DNA from: Demequina mangrovi
GTDB taxonomy: Bacteria > Actinomycetota > Actinomycetes > Actinomycetales > Demequinaceae
Assembly: GCF_000759715.1 (NCBI RefSeq)
Contig: NZ_BBLU01000009.1
Span: forward strand, 1 to 63,075
Direction of reading: 5' to 3'
Length of the DNA: 63,075 nt
Below are positions 17,164 to 29,144 of the stretch, one piece after another. The notes beneath the pieces were generated by a model that had not been told where the DNA came from, made no database searches, and worked only from the letters and a program-made list of their open reading frames with translations. A program made the translations under genes and the position numbers. Every line of letters starts with the position of its first letter. Position 1 is the first letter of the stretch.

Positions 17164-17628
17164 TCAGATCCCGAGCTCGAGCAGATCGGCGGCGTGCGGC
17201 TCCCCGGCCGCCCGCGCGAACGCCTCCATCCCTGACCGCAGGGCCTCGCGCTCGGCCGGCGCCATCGCCTCGATCACCTCGGCGATCATCGCGCGGCGGC
17301 GGTCGGTGACGGTGGCGACGAGCGCCTTCCCCTTGCCCGTGAGGTCGACCCGCACCTGGCGCCGGTTCTCCTGATCGGCCGCCCGCACGATCCACCCGCC
17401 GTGCTCGAGCCGCTCGACCGTGCGCGTTAGCGTCGACGGATGGACGCCGATGCGCTCGGCGAGGTCGCCCATGCGCAGACCTCCGCCCTGCGTGAGGACC
17501 ACCATCACCCGGAACTGCGGGACCGTCACCTCGCTGATCGCGGGCACGAGCGAGCGCGCGACGATCCCGAGCAGCGCACGGGAGCTGGCGATGGTCGCCT
17601 CGGTGACCGGGGAGGCGTCGGCGGGCAT
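17164..17628 (-). CDS. MarR family transcriptional regulator (154 aa)
   Basis: A winged-helix regulator with the recognition region RMGDLAERIGVHPSTLTRTVERLEHGGWI, followed by the wing and the RQVRVDLTGKGKAL segment typical of MarR proteins. It probably binds DNA as a dimer and may respond to a small phenolic ligand. TACCGT lies six bases before the ATG, so leaderless translation is likely. Its target is unclear. It is convergent with trmL and divergent from a lipoprotein gene, which it might control. Confidence 0.9.
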   Translation of the reverse strand: MPADASPVTEATIASSRALLGIVARSLVPAISEVTVPQFRVMVVLTQGGGLRMGDLAERIGVHPSTLTRTVERLEHGGWIVRAADQENRRQVRVDLTGKGKALVATVTDRRRAMIAEVIEAMAPAEREALRSGMEAFARAAGEPHAADLLELGI

Positions 17629-17786
17629 GCCTCCACGGTAGACCCGGGAGCGGACGATGCCGCGGCGCCCGGGCCCGGTCAGCGCGCTGGCCGCGCCGCA
17701 CGCGTCGGCGCCCTCCCGCAGAGACCTGGGGCGTCACGGGGACCGTCCTCGCGGATGCTAGCGTCAGCGTGATCGAAGGGACCTCC

Positions 17787-18365
17787 ATGACGCCTCGCCA
17801 ACTGCTCACGAGCGCCGCCGCCACGGCGTCCGGGGTCGCGCTGCTCTCGGGCTGCACGCCGCTGGGCTCCAGCGGCGACCCGTCCGCATCGGCGACGCCG
17901 ACCGCGCTCTCCACGGCCTCGCCGGTGGCGCACGCCCCCGCGGGAACGGTCGATCCCTGCGCGCTCGTCAAGAGGGGCAACGTCTCGAACGCGGTCGGAG
18001 CTAACCTCGCGCAGGGCGTCTTCAACTCCGCGCTCTCCACCGACGGCCGCAACATCTGCGACTGGCGGCCCGAGAACGAGGACAAGACCGAGCCCCGGGT
18101 CCAGGTCGAGATCAACTGGGCGTTCCCCGACGCCTCGAGCCACCGCGCGCTCGCGGAGGAGGTCTTCGGGAAGACGCTCGACGTCTCCCGCGAGGTCGAG
18201 GGCGCGACCGACCTCTACATGACACCGTCCCGGCACACGCTCGGCATGAGCGTCGGCGACTATTTCGTCAAGGTGTCGATGATCGACCCCGACGCGAGCC
18301 GGAGCGAGGGCGCCGACGCGATCATCGACATCGGCCGCAGGGTCGCAGCCAACCTCAGCTCCTGA
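17787..18365 (+). CDS. Secreted lipoprotein, paralogue of the one at 12404 (192 aa)
   Basis: The signal peptide ends in LLSGC (C23), then a Ser/Thr/Pro/Ala linker leads to a domain beginning DPCALVKRGNVSNAVGANLAQGVFN and containing ICDWRPE. The same Cys, QGVF and CxW landmarks occur in the lipoprotein at 12404, which supports common descent. I chose the ATG at 17787 because GAAGGGACC stands just upstream. The six extra residues of the longer frame lack such a site. TAGCGT at 17759-17764 may be its -10 element. The function is unknown, and the protein is anchored to the outer face of the membrane. Confidence 0.78.
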   Translation: MTPRQLLTSAAATASGVALLSGCTPLGSSGDPSASATPTALSTASPVAHAPAGTVDPCALVKRGNVSNAVGANLAQGVFNSALSTDGRNICDWRPENEDKTEPRVQVEINWAFPDASSHRALAEEVFGKTLDVSREVEGATDLYMTPSRHTLGMSVGDYFVKVSMIDPDASRSEGADAIIDIGRRVAANLSS

Positions 18366-18371
18366 CCGCGC

Positions 18372-19751
18372 TCAGGGGGTCGGCGACGTCGCGTCGTACT
18401 CGCGCCACGCACGCTGCGCGCGGGTGAGGATCACGATCAGCGCGATGATCACGAACCCGCCGAGCAGCGGAGGGAACCACAGCGCGGTGACGGCCGCGAG
18501 CGCGCCCGCGTACATGTCGCCCAGGCGCGGGCCTCCCGTCACCACGACGATGAAGACGCCCTGGAGCCGGCCGCGCATCTCGTCGGGCGCGGCCTGGATG
18601 ATCATGGTCTGGCGGAAGATCGCGCTGAGCTCGTCGGAGGCGCCCATGCCCGCCATCGCGAGCGCCATGAGCGCCAGCGTCGAGAAGTCGGTGCCGCCCC
18701 AGCCCTCGCCCGCCGCATGCCCGCTGTGCATGCCCACCCACGTGAACACGCCGAACAGCACGGCGAAGGCGCCGAACACCTGGATCGCACGCGAGATCGC
18801 GATGCCGTGCCGGTGCACGTGCGCGATGCGGCCCGAGAAGAGGCTGGTGAGCATCGTGCCGATCGCGCCCGCGGCGGTGAGCGCGCCCACGGTGAGCGCC
18901 CCGCCACCGACCACGAGCGCGCCGAGCGCGGGGAACAGCGCGTACGGACGCCCGAACGTCATCGCGATCGCGTCCACGATGAAGCTCATGCGGATGTTCG
19001 GCGACCTCCGCAGGAAGGTCAGCCCCTCCTTGAGGACCGGCCAGCCCGCCTCGACCCGCTCCCCCAGCCGCGGCAGCGACGGAAGCATCCAGATCCCGAG
19101 GAAGCCCGCGGTGAACAGCACCGCGTCGATCGCGAAGGTCCAGGGCAGGCCGATGCTCGCCGCGAGCACGCCCGCGAGCGCGGGCCCGACGGTCACCATC
19201 GCGCCGAACGAGATGCCGTTGAGCGCCGTGGCGCGGCTGAGCATGTCGGCGGGGAGGATGCGTCCGACCACCGAGCCGCGGGTCGCGTTCGAGACGGTCG
19301 ACGTGATCGCGTTGACCGTGGTGACCAGGTAGAACGGCCAGACCGGGGCGTGGGTGCCGAGGCCCTGGAGGTGCTGCTCCCAGAACGCGAGCACCACGAG
19401 CGCGAGGATGGACGCCCACGACGCGAGGGACGAGGCGATGACCACCTTGCGACGGTCGAAGACGTCGGCGAGCACGCCGCCCCACAGCCCGGCGGCGATC
19501 ATCGGCACCAGCGCGATGCCGCCCACGAGGCCGACCGCGAACGTGGACTCGGTGATCTCGTAGATCTGCAGCCCCACCGCGACGGTGGTCATGAACGCAC
19601 CGACTCCCGAGATCGCGCCGCCGATCCACAGGCGCGCGAACGCGGGGCTGGCCTTGAGCGGGGCGATGTCGACCAGGTGGCGGGACAGCCCGCGTCGGGA
19701 CGATGCGGGCGCGCCGGACGCGTCGCTCGAGGTCTGCGGGTCCTGGGTCAC
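18372..19751 (-). CDS. MFS transporter, EntS/MFS_3-like exporter (459 aa)
   Basis: A twelve-segment major facilitator with the cytoplasmic-loop motif GVLADVFDRRKVVIASSL near residue 95 and the mid-protein sequence ATRGSVVGRILPADMLSRATALN. Both are typical of the MFS_3 group that includes EntS and macrolide exporters. The direction is presumably drug or metabolite efflux. The cargo is unknown. The GTG start at 19751 has TAGAAT six bases upstream, a clear leaderless signal. The gene is convergent with the lipoprotein at 17787. Confidence 0.92.
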   Translation of the reverse strand: MTQDPQTSSDASGAPASSRRGLSRHLVDIAPLKASPAFARLWIGGAISGVGAFMTTVAVGLQIYEITESTFAVGLVGGIALVPMIAAGLWGGVLADVFDRRKVVIASSLASWASILALVVLAFWEQHLQGLGTHAPVWPFYLVTTVNAITSTVSNATRGSVVGRILPADMLSRATALNGISFGAMVTVGPALAGVLAASIGLPWTFAIDAVLFTAGFLGIWMLPSLPRLGERVEAGWPVLKEGLTFLRRSPNIRMSFIVDAIAMTFGRPYALFPALGALVVGGGALTVGALTAAGAIGTMLTSLFSGRIAHVHRHGIAISRAIQVFGAFAVLFGVFTWVGMHSGHAAGEGWGGTDFSTLALMALAMAGMGASDELSAIFRQTMIIQAAPDEMRGRLQGVFIVVVTGGPRLGDMYAGALAAVTALWFPPLLGGFVIIALIVILTRAQRAWREYDATSPTP

Positions 19752-19842
19752 CGGGTGATTCTAGGGCCGATGCGCCGGCGTGCCGGGGCCTCGCCGCACT
19801 CGCACCGCTCCACTCGCGAGGCAGGCTGTCGATAGTGAAGGT

Positions 19843-21318
19843 GTGAGACTTGTCAGCACCACCGCCGGGGTCGTGGCGTGCGCGATCGCGTTCGGGCTGA
19901 CGGGCGTGGTTCTCTACGCCACGGGCGGCGAGCTCGTCCGGGGTGCGACCATCACCGCGTCGAGCCTGGTCGTCGCGGGCGTGGTGGTCCTCCGCATGGT
20001 GGGGACGGCGGGGATCGCGCGGCGCGTCTACCTTCTGCTCTTCTCCGGGTTCGCGCTGCTCGCCACCGCGAACATCGTCTGGTTCGCGGTGGTCGGGATC
20101 GGCGGCGCGGCGCACTCGCCGCAACCTGCCAACCAGCTGATCATCGGCACCGCTTATCTGTGCCTCCTCGGCGCGGCCTTCATCGCGATCGTGCCCACCG
20201 TGCGCACCGACGTCGGCGGGGTGCTCGACGCCGCGACGCTGGGGATCGCGGTGGCCGCCGCGCTGTGGATCGCCGTCCTGGCGCCCGCGCTCGAGCGCGC
20301 GGGGGCGTCCACGGGCGACCAGATCTACGTGTTCGCCATCACGGTGCTGATGAGCGGGGCCGCAGGGATCGTCGTCGGCGTATCGATCAACGGCGCGATC
20401 CCGCCGACCGCCCGTCCGGCGCTCACGGGCTTCGTCGCCGCCATCGTCGTCGCGGTCACGACCAACTCGCTCAGCGTCATGTACGTCGATCCTGTCACCG
20501 GGCTCGCCCCGTGGTGGGTCGGCATCGGATGGCCGTTCGCGTACGCCGCGGCGTGGGCCGCGATCGCCCACCCGGCGGGACCCGACACGTTCACCGTCGG
20601 ATCGCCCCGTCCGGTGCGCCTCACCCGCGGGCGCATCGTCGCGCTGGGGCTCGCGCTCGTCAGCACGCCGCTCATCGCGGTGCTCCGTGCGCTCACCGTG
20701 GGCTCCGCCGACTGGTTCACCGGCGCGATCGCGCATCTGGCGGTCATCCTCCTGGTGCTGGCGCGGGTCAGCCAGCTCGCGACCGCGCATCGCTCCGCGG
20801 AGGCGCGCCTGCAGCATCTCGCCGATCACGACGCGCTCACCGACCTGCCGAACCGGCGGTCGGTCGAACGGCACCTCGAGTCGCTGCTCGCGCGTGTGTC
20901 GGCGGGGCGGGCCGAGGGGGCGGTCGTGGTGTTCATCGATCTCAACGGATTCAAGGCGATCAACGACACCTACGGCCACACGGCGGGGGACGAGCTCCTG
21001 GCGGCTGTCGGCACGCGCCTGTGCGGCACGGTGCGTGCGGGGGCCTCGGACATGGTCGGCCGCTTCGGCGGCGACGAGTTCGTCGCGGTCGTCGAGGGCG
21101 ATCCCGCGGCGGCGGTGGAGCCCGCTGCCATGCGGATCCTCGACGCCTTCGACCGGCCCTTCGCGCTCACCGACGCCGTGGTGCCGGTGGCCGCCGGCGT
21201 CGGCTTCGCCACCGTGAGCCCCGGGGAGGACGCGACGCTCGACTCCCTCCTGACGCGCGCGGATCGTGCGATGTACACCGACAAGCGCCAGCAGGCATCC
21301 GGCGCAGCGCGCGACTGA
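19843..21318 (+). CDS. Membrane-bound diguanylate cyclase (491 aa)
   Basis: The N-terminal 300 or so residues form about eight hydrophobic segments of a sensory membrane domain. The C-terminal GGDEF domain begins at HDALTDLPNRR and holds the intact catalytic motif G409-G-D-E-F413 plus FIDLNGFKAINDTYGH. The enzyme should therefore make cyclic di-GMP from GTP. The inhibitory RxxD site is not in its usual place; the sequence before GGDEF reads RAGASDMVGRF. No EAL domain is attached. The GTG start at 19843 is supported by GATAGT six bases upstream. Confidence 0.9.
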   Translation: MRLVSTTAGVVACAIAFGLTGVVLYATGGELVRGATITASSLVVAGVVVLRMVGTAGIARRVYLLLFSGFALLATANIVWFAVVGIGGAAHSPQPANQLIIGTAYLCLLGAAFIAIVPTVRTDVGGVLDAATLGIAVAAALWIAVLAPALERAGASTGDQIYVFAITVLMSGAAGIVVGVSINGAIPPTARPALTGFVAAIVVAVTTNSLSVMYVDPVTGLAPWWVGIGWPFAYAAAWAAIAHPAGPDTFTVGSPRPVRLTRGRIVALGLALVSTPLIAVLRALTVGSADWFTGAIAHLAVILLVLARVSQLATAHRSAEARLQHLADHDALTDLPNRRSVERHLESLLARVSAGRAEGAVVVFIDLNGFKAINDTYGHTAGDELLAAVGTRLCGTVRAGASDMVGRFGGDEFVAVVEGDPAAAVEPAAMRILDAFDRPFALTDAVVPVAAGVGFATVSPGEDATLDSLLTRADRAMYTDKRQQASGAARD

Positions 21319-21393
21319 GGACCGCCCCCGCATCGTCCTCCCTGCTACCGGCGCGCCGCGCTCGGCGGGACCGCGGCGTGGCAGAATCGCGCC

Positions 21394-23994
21394 ATGCCAG
21401 GTACCAACCTCACGCGCGCCGAGGCCGAGGCCCGCGCCGCCATCGTCGCCGTCGACACCTACGCCGTCGACCTCGACCTCACCACGTCGGACACCACCTT
21501 CCGTTCGACGACCACCGTGCGCTTCTCCGCCACGGCCGGCGAGAGCACGTTCATCGATCTCATCGCCCCGTCCGTGCTGAGCATCACCCTCAACGGCGAG
21601 GCGCTCGACCCCGCCACGCACTTCGCCGACTCGCGCATCGCGCTGCCCGGTCTCGCCGCCGAGAACGAGCTGACCGTGGTCGCCGACTGCTCCTACATGA
21701 ACACCGGCGAGGGCCTGCACCGCTTCGTCGACCCCGAGGACGGCGAGGTGTACCTCTACTCGCAGTTCGAGGTCGCCGACACGCGCCGCGTGTACGCGGT
21801 GTTCGAGCAGCCCGACCTCAAGGCGTCGTTCACGTTCACCGTGTCCGCGCCGGAGCACTGGCACGTGCTGTCGAACTCGCCCTCCACCAAGGAGGCCGCC
21901 GAGGGGTCGATCGACATCGCCGGGACCGCGCGCGGCAAGGCGCGCTGGACCTTCTCCCCCACCACCCGCATCCCCTGCTACGTCACCGCGGTCGTCGCCG
22001 GTCCGTACCACGAGGTCGAGGGCACGGTGGAGTCGCGCAAGGGCACGCTCAGCGCGAACGTGTACTGCCGCAAGGCGCTCGCGCCGTACCTCGACGCCGA
22101 CGTCATCCTCGACGACACCCAGCAGGGCTTCACCTTCTACGAGGAGAAGTTCGAGACGGACTACCCGTTCGAGAAGTACGACCAGATCTTCGTGCCCGAG
22201 TTCAACGCGGGCGCGATGGAGAACGCCGGGTGCGTGACGTTCCTCGAGGACTACGTGTTCCGTTCCAAGACGGCGCAGGCCAAGATCGAGCGCCGCACCG
22301 TCACCGTGCTCCACGAGCTGGCCCACATGTGGTTCGGCGACCTCGTCACCATGAAGTGGTGGAACGACCTGTGGCTCAACGAGTCGTTCGCGGAGTTCGC
22401 GTCGACCCTCGCCACCGCCGAGGTCACCCGGTACAAGAACTCGTGGGTGACGTTCAACGCGCTCGAGAAGTCGTGGGCGTACCGGCAGGACCAGCTCCCG
22501 TCGACGCACCCGATCATGGCGGACATCAAGGACCTCGAGGACGTCGAGGTGAACTTCGACGGCATCACCTACGCTAAGGGCGCGTCCGTGCTGCGCCAGC
22601 TCGTCGCGTGGGTGGGCCAGGACGAGTTCTTCGCCGGCGTCGCCGAGTACATGCGCAAGCACCACCACGCCAACGCGACGCTGAACGACCTGCTGGTCGA
22701 GCTCGAGAAGGCGTCCGGCCGCGACCTGTCCGGCTGGTCGGACGTGTGGCTCCAGAAGGCCGGCGTCACCACGCTCCGCCCGATCATCGAGACGGACGAT
22801 GCGGGCGTCATCACCTCGTTCGCCGTCCGCCAGGAGGTCCCGGCCGAGTGGCCGACCCAGCGCCCGCATCGTCTCCGCATCGGCGGCTACGACCTGGTCA
22901 CCACCGACGAGGGCGACGAGGTGCTCGAGAGCGTGCTCGAGGTCGAGGTCGACATCGACGGCGAGCTGACGGAGATCCCCGCGCTCGTGGGCAGGCAGCG
23001 TCCGGCCCTCGTGCTGGTCAACGACGGGGACCTCGCGTACGCCAAGGTCCGCCTCGACGAGGCGTCGCTCGCGACCGCCGTCGCGCACGTGTCGAAGTTC
23101 ACCGACCCGCTGGCCCGCTCGATGGTGCTCGCGGCGGCGTGGGACATGACGCGCGACGCCGAGATGCCCGCGCGTCAGTACATCGACCTGGTGCTCAACA
23201 ACATCGGCGAGGAGACGGAGTCGACCACGGTCCTCGTGCTGCTGCGCCAGCTCTCGACCACCATCGCGCTGTACGTCCACCCCACGCACACCGACGAGGT
23301 CCAGGCGGCGGCGGCTCGCGCGATCTGGCGGCTCATGGTCGCGGCCGAGCCCGGCTCCGACAGCCAGCTCCAGTTCGTGCGCGCGTTCGCCGGCCTCGCC
23401 TGCGTCGACTCGATGTACGACACGGTGCAGGCGCTCATCGACGGCAAGATCGCGATCGATGGTCTCACCATCGACGCCGACCTCACGTGGGACCTGCTCA
23501 TCACGCTGTGCGCGGGCGGTCGCGCGGGCGAGGTCGCGGTCGAGCTCCAGCTGAGCAAGGACGCGACCGCGTCGGGCCAGCGCCGCGCCGCGCACGCACG
23601 CGCCGCGATCGCCACCCCGGAGGCGAAGCGCGCCGCGTTCGACGCGCTGGTCAACGCCGAGAAGGACCTGCCCAACGCGCTGCAGTACGAGACCATCGCG
23701 GGCTTCAACCACGCCCACGACCTCGACCTGCTCGTGCCGTTCGTGGACGAGTACTTCGGCGCGCTGCGCCGGATCTACTCGACCAAGACCAACGAGATCG
23801 CCGCGAACCTCATCGAGGGCCTGTACCCGGTGCTGCTCGCGGGCCGCGTCCCGGACCTCCAGGACAAGGCCTTCGAGTGGCTCGAGGCGAACGCCGACGC
23901 TCACGACGCCCTCAAGCGCCTCGTGAGCGAGAGCAAGGACGGCGTCCGTCGCGCGCTCAAGGCGCAGGCGGCGGACCTGGCCTTCGAGGGCTGA
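21394..23994 (+). CDS. pepN: Aminopeptidase N, M1 family, first copy (866 aa)
   Basis: This zinc aminopeptidase removes N-terminal residues from peptides. The exopeptidase motif GAMEN occurs in NAGAMENAG. The zinc site is H307, E308 and H311 (HELAHMWFGD), with E330 in LNESFAEF. The length is that of actinobacterial PepN (about 850 residues). It has no signal peptide, so it is cytosolic. CAGAAT six bases before the ATG indicates a leaderless message. A second full-length, clearly related copy follows at 24300, separated by a repeat-rich 305-base gap. Confidence 0.96.
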   Translation: MPGTNLTRAEAEARAAIVAVDTYAVDLDLTTSDTTFRSTTTVRFSATAGESTFIDLIAPSVLSITLNGEALDPATHFADSRIALPGLAAENELTVVADCSYMNTGEGLHRFVDPEDGEVYLYSQFEVADTRRVYAVFEQPDLKASFTFTVSAPEHWHVLSNSPSTKEAAEGSIDIAGTARGKARWTFSPTTRIPCYVTAVVAGPYHEVEGTVESRKGTLSANVYCRKALAPYLDADVILDDTQQGFTFYEEKFETDYPFEKYDQIFVPEFNAGAMENAGCVTFLEDYVFRSKTAQAKIERRTVTVLHELAHMWFGDLVTMKWWNDLWLNESFAEFASTLATAEVTRYKNSWVTFNALEKSWAYRQDQLPSTHPIMADIKDLEDVEVNFDGITYAKGASVLRQLVAWVGQDEFFAGVAEYMRKHHHANATLNDLLVELEKASGRDLSGWSDVWLQKAGVTTLRPIIETDDAGVITSFAVRQEVPAEWPTQRPHRLRIGGYDLVTTDEGDEVLESVLEVEVDIDGELTEIPALVGRQRPALVLVNDGDLAYAKVRLDEASLATAVAHVSKFTDPLARSMVLAAAWDMTRDAEMPARQYIDLVLNNIGEETESTTVLVLLRQLSTTIALYVHPTHTDEVQAAAARAIWRLMVAAEPGSDSQLQFVRAFAGLACVDSMYDTVQALIDGKIAIDGLTIDADLTWDLLITLCAGGRAGEVAVELQLSKDATASGQRRAAHARAAIATPEAKRAAFDALVNAEKDLPNALQYETIAGFNHAHDLDLLVPFVDEYFGALRRIYSTKTNEIAANLIEGLYPVLLAGRVPDLQDKAFEWLEANADAHDALKRLVSESKDGVRRALKAQAADLAFEG

Positions 23995-24050
23995 TCCCGC
24001 CTGCTCGCCCCGCACACCCCTTGCCCGTCACGCCCACTCCGCGCCATTTC

Positions 24051-24111
24051 CCGGAATGGGGCGCTGACGGTCGGTTCTGAGCATTGAGCGCCTCCCATGG
24101 GGCATCCGCCG
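24051..24111 (+). repeat. 61-base dispersed repeat, copy 1
   Basis: This segment matches 35323-35383 in register over 61 positions. Both share GAATGGGGCG near the left end, GTCG at positions 20-23, GCGC at 38-41 and TGGGGCATCCGC at the right end. A third, inverted copy lies at about 24165-24222. Confidence 0.6.
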
Positions 24112-24143
24112 ACGGCCGCCGCGGTTCTCACCGCGGCGGCCGT
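24112..24143 (+). terminator. Intrinsic terminator of the first pepN
   Basis: ACGGCCGCCGCGG (24112-24124) pairs perfectly with CCGCGGCGGCCGT (24131-24143) around the loop TTCTCA. It stands between the two inverted copies of the 61-base repeat. Confidence 0.75.
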
Positions 24144-24164
24144 TCGCATGTCACCCCGCGGCTG

Positions 24165-24222
24165 CCGACGGGGAGCGCCCCATGACGCGCCGCACGCGCC
24201 GGGAAACGACCGTCAGCGCCCC
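24165..24222 (-). repeat. Dispersed repeat, copy 2, inverted
   Basis: Read on the minus strand from 24222, the sequence begins GGGGCGCTGACGGTCG, identical to copy 1 over 16 bases. It has ATGGGGC exactly 39 bases later, as in copy 1. Copies 1 and 2 therefore face each other around the terminator, like a REP doublet. Confidence 0.55.
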
Positions 24223-24299
24223 GCAGCGCGAGCCGCGCGTGGGCCGGGCCCGGGACCGCTGAGGCGGCGAGCGCCCCTCCGCCCTGCCAGACTTGTCTC

Positions 24300-26894
<2,595 letters not shown>

Positions 26895-26903
26895 CGGGCG
26901 GAT

Positions 26904-26931
26904 GGACGATGCGGCGCGAGCCGCATCGTCC
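26904..26931. terminator. Bidirectional terminator built from two inverted GGACGATGCG copies
   Basis: GGACGATGCGGC and GCCGCATCGTCC form a perfect 12-bp stem with a GCGA tetraloop. It lies 10 bases after the pepN stop and five bases past the convergent malQ stop. Confidence 0.8.
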
Positions 26932-26935
26932 CGCG

Positions 26936-29080
26936 TCAGCCGCGCGAGGACTTGATCGCGCGGAACAGGCGCCGCACGCGGGGGTGCTCGAACAGGTCGT
27001 CGAGCAGGACGGGCACTCCGTTGCCATCCGTGATGGGCATGCACCAGTTGGGGTACTCGGTGTCCGTGCCCGGCATGTTCTGCGCGCGCCTCTCCCCGAC
27101 CGCATCGGTGATCGCGACGCCGGTGAGCATCGCCGGGCTCGACAGCACCCAGCGGTGCAGCCCCGCGATGAGGTCCTCCTCGTTGTAGTCCCCGAGGATC
27201 CAGCCGCGCTCGAGCATGATGTCGATGAAGGCCTGACGCTCGCGCTCCGCCTCCGCCTGCGCGTCCTCGACGCTGCCCTCGCCGAGCATCCCCAACTCGT
27301 CGCGGAGCCGGACGTGCTCGCCCGCGAGGTACGCGCCGGTGGGCGGGAGGTCGTGCGTGGTGACCGCCGCGAGCGTGTCGGCGCGGTAGTCCTCGGGCAC
27401 GCGCGGCGCGCCGTCGTCGTGACGCTCGAACCACGCGATCGAGGTGCCGAGGATGCCGCGGCCGTGCAGGTACTCGCGCACCCACGGCTCGACGGTGCCG
27501 AGGTCCTCGCCGATGACGATGGCCCCCGCGCGCTCGGCCTCGAGCGCGATGATGCCGATGAGCGCCTCGTGGTCGACGTAGACGTACGCGCCGTCGACCG
27601 GCGTGTGGCCCTCGGGGACCCACCACTGGCGGAACATCCCGAGCACGTGGTCGATGCGCAGCGCGCCTGCGTTGCGCACCGCGGCACGCACCATGTCGCG
27701 GAACGGCAGGTACGCGGCGGCCTCGAGCGCGCGCGGCTGCCACGGCGGGATCGACCAGCTCTGACCGAGCGCGTTGTAGAAGTCCGGCGGCGCGCCCATC
27801 GACATGCCCTGCGCGAGCACGCGCTGGTACGACCACGCGTCGGCCCCCTCGGGGTGGACGCCCACCGCGAGGTCGATCATCACGCCGATGCTCATGCCCG
27901 CGCGGTCGGCGGTGGCCTGCGCGCTCGCGAGCTGCTCCTCGCAGATCCACTGGAGCCATGCGTGGTACAGCACGCGATCGGCGTGCTCGTCGCGCCACGC
28001 GGCGACGGCGGGCGACGTCGGGGACTCGAGCTCAGCGGGCCACGGCAGGCCCCTGTGCGCCTCGGCGATCGCGCACCAGGTCGCGAAGTCCTCGAGCGCG
28101 GAGCCCTCGCGGATGCAGAACTGCTCGAACAGCGCCTCGCGACCCGCGGAGCGCGGCGCGCGGAACACCTCCTCGAGCGCTGCCGACTTGAGCCGCCAGA
28201 TCGCGTTGCGGTCGAGCTGCTCGTCCGTGTCGTTGGTGCGCTGCGGGCGCTCGGCCTCCCACGCGAGGAGGGCGCGCTGCTGCGACGGGAGGTACGCGAC
28301 CTCGGCGATGTCCTCGACGCGGATGTACAGCGGAGACATGTACCGCTTCGACGTCGGCAGGTACGGGGAGTTGGTGATCGGCGGGACGGGCTCGGTCGCG
28401 TGCAGGGGGTTGATGAGGACGAAGTCGGCCTCGCCGCGCGCCTTGCCCAGCGCGCACAGGTCCGCGAGGTCGGACAGGTCGCCGATCCCCCACGAGCGCT
28501 CCGAGCGCAGCGAGTACAGCTGCACGGTGAGCCCCCAGGGACGATGCTCGCGCACCTCGGAGGGCACGGTCACCTGGGCCGGCGTGACGACCACGTAGCC
28601 GCGCGCCCTGCGACCCGTGGTCTCCGCCTCGACCAGGTGCCAGCCGAGCGGCAGGTCGCCGGGGACCTCGAAGGTCGCGCGCCCGAACGTCTGGGCTCCC
28701 ACGTCGCGCGGGGGCACCCACCTGTCGAGCTGCTCCATGTCGCGCACCTCGCCGGACTCGAGGCGCAGGGCGACCTCGGCCGGCTCCCCGTCGATCACGT
28801 GCACGGGCAGCTCGCGCGTCTCGCCCTCGACCACGACGGTCACCGGCGGCACGAGCCGCAGCCACTCCTGGTCCTCGAGGGCCGCAAGCGAGCGTTCGCA
28901 CGCGGGGTCCGAGGAGGCGTCGAGCCCCATCGCGGTGAGGGCGGCACGGATCGCCGCGGCTGAGCACTGGACCTGGGTTCCGTCGATGGCGTAGTACTCC
29001 ACCGAGACCTTGCACGCGCGTGCCAGCGCGACGAGGGCGTCGGACGGAGCCTCGCGCTCGACCTCGGGCGCATCGATCAC
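26936..29080 (-). CDS. malQ: 4-alpha-glucanotransferase (amylomaltase, 714 aa)
   Basis: This GH77 enzyme moves alpha-1,4-glucan chains between malto-oligosaccharides and glucose, in maltose or glycogen metabolism. The catalytic nucleophile lies in [19 protein letters not shown], the acid/base in [11 protein letters not shown], and the third carboxylate in [11 protein letters not shown]. The N-terminal extension of about 170 residues with beta-sandwich character ([15 protein letters not shown]) is usual in actinobacterial MalQ. The GTG at 29080 has CAGGAT six bases upstream. It is divergent from the MscS operon. Confidence 0.95.
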   Translation of the reverse strand: MIDAPEVEREAPSDALVALARACKVSVEYYAIDGTQVQCSAAAIRAALTAMGLDASSDPACERSLAALEDQEWLRLVPPVTVVVEGETRELPVHVIDGEPAEVALRLESGEVRDMEQLDRWVPPRDVGAQTFGRATFEVPGDLPLGWHLVEAETTGRRARGYVVVTPAQVTVPSEVREHRPWGLTVQLYSLRSERSWGIGDLSDLADLCALGKARGEADFVLINPLHATEPVPPITNSPYLPTSKRYMSPLYIRVEDIAEVAYLPSQQRALLAWEAERPQRTNDTDEQLDRNAIWRLKSAALEEVFRAPRSAGREALFEQFCIREGSALEDFATWCAIAEAHRGLPWPAELESPTSPAVAAWRDEHADRVLYHAWLQWICEEQLASAQATADRAGMSIGVMIDLAVGVHPEGADAWSYQRVLAQGMSMGAPPDFYNALGQSWSIPPWQPRALEAAAYLPFRDMVRAAVRNAGALRIDHVLGMFRQWWVPEGHTPVDGAYVYVDHEALIGIIALEAERAGAIVIGEDLGTVEPWVREYLHGRGILGTSIAWFERHDDGAPRVPEDYRADTLAAVTTHDLPPTGAYLAGEHVRLRDELGMLGEGSVEDAQAEAERERQAFIDIMLERGWILGDYNEEDLIAGLHRWVLSSPAMLTGVAITDAVGERRAQNMPGTDTEYPNWCMPITDGNGVPVLLDDLFEHPRVRRLFRAIKSSRG

Positions 29081-29144
29081 ATTGCAATCCTGCCAGATGC
29101 GAGGGTGTATAGGTCGAGCGCCGCGCGCTGGTTACATTGGTCCA

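Noticed and set aside
18355..24015. Open minus-strand frame of about 1,900 codons
   Set aside because: It lies antisense to the GGDEF and pepN genes, which have clear motifs. The translated product is compositionally biased and has no domain.
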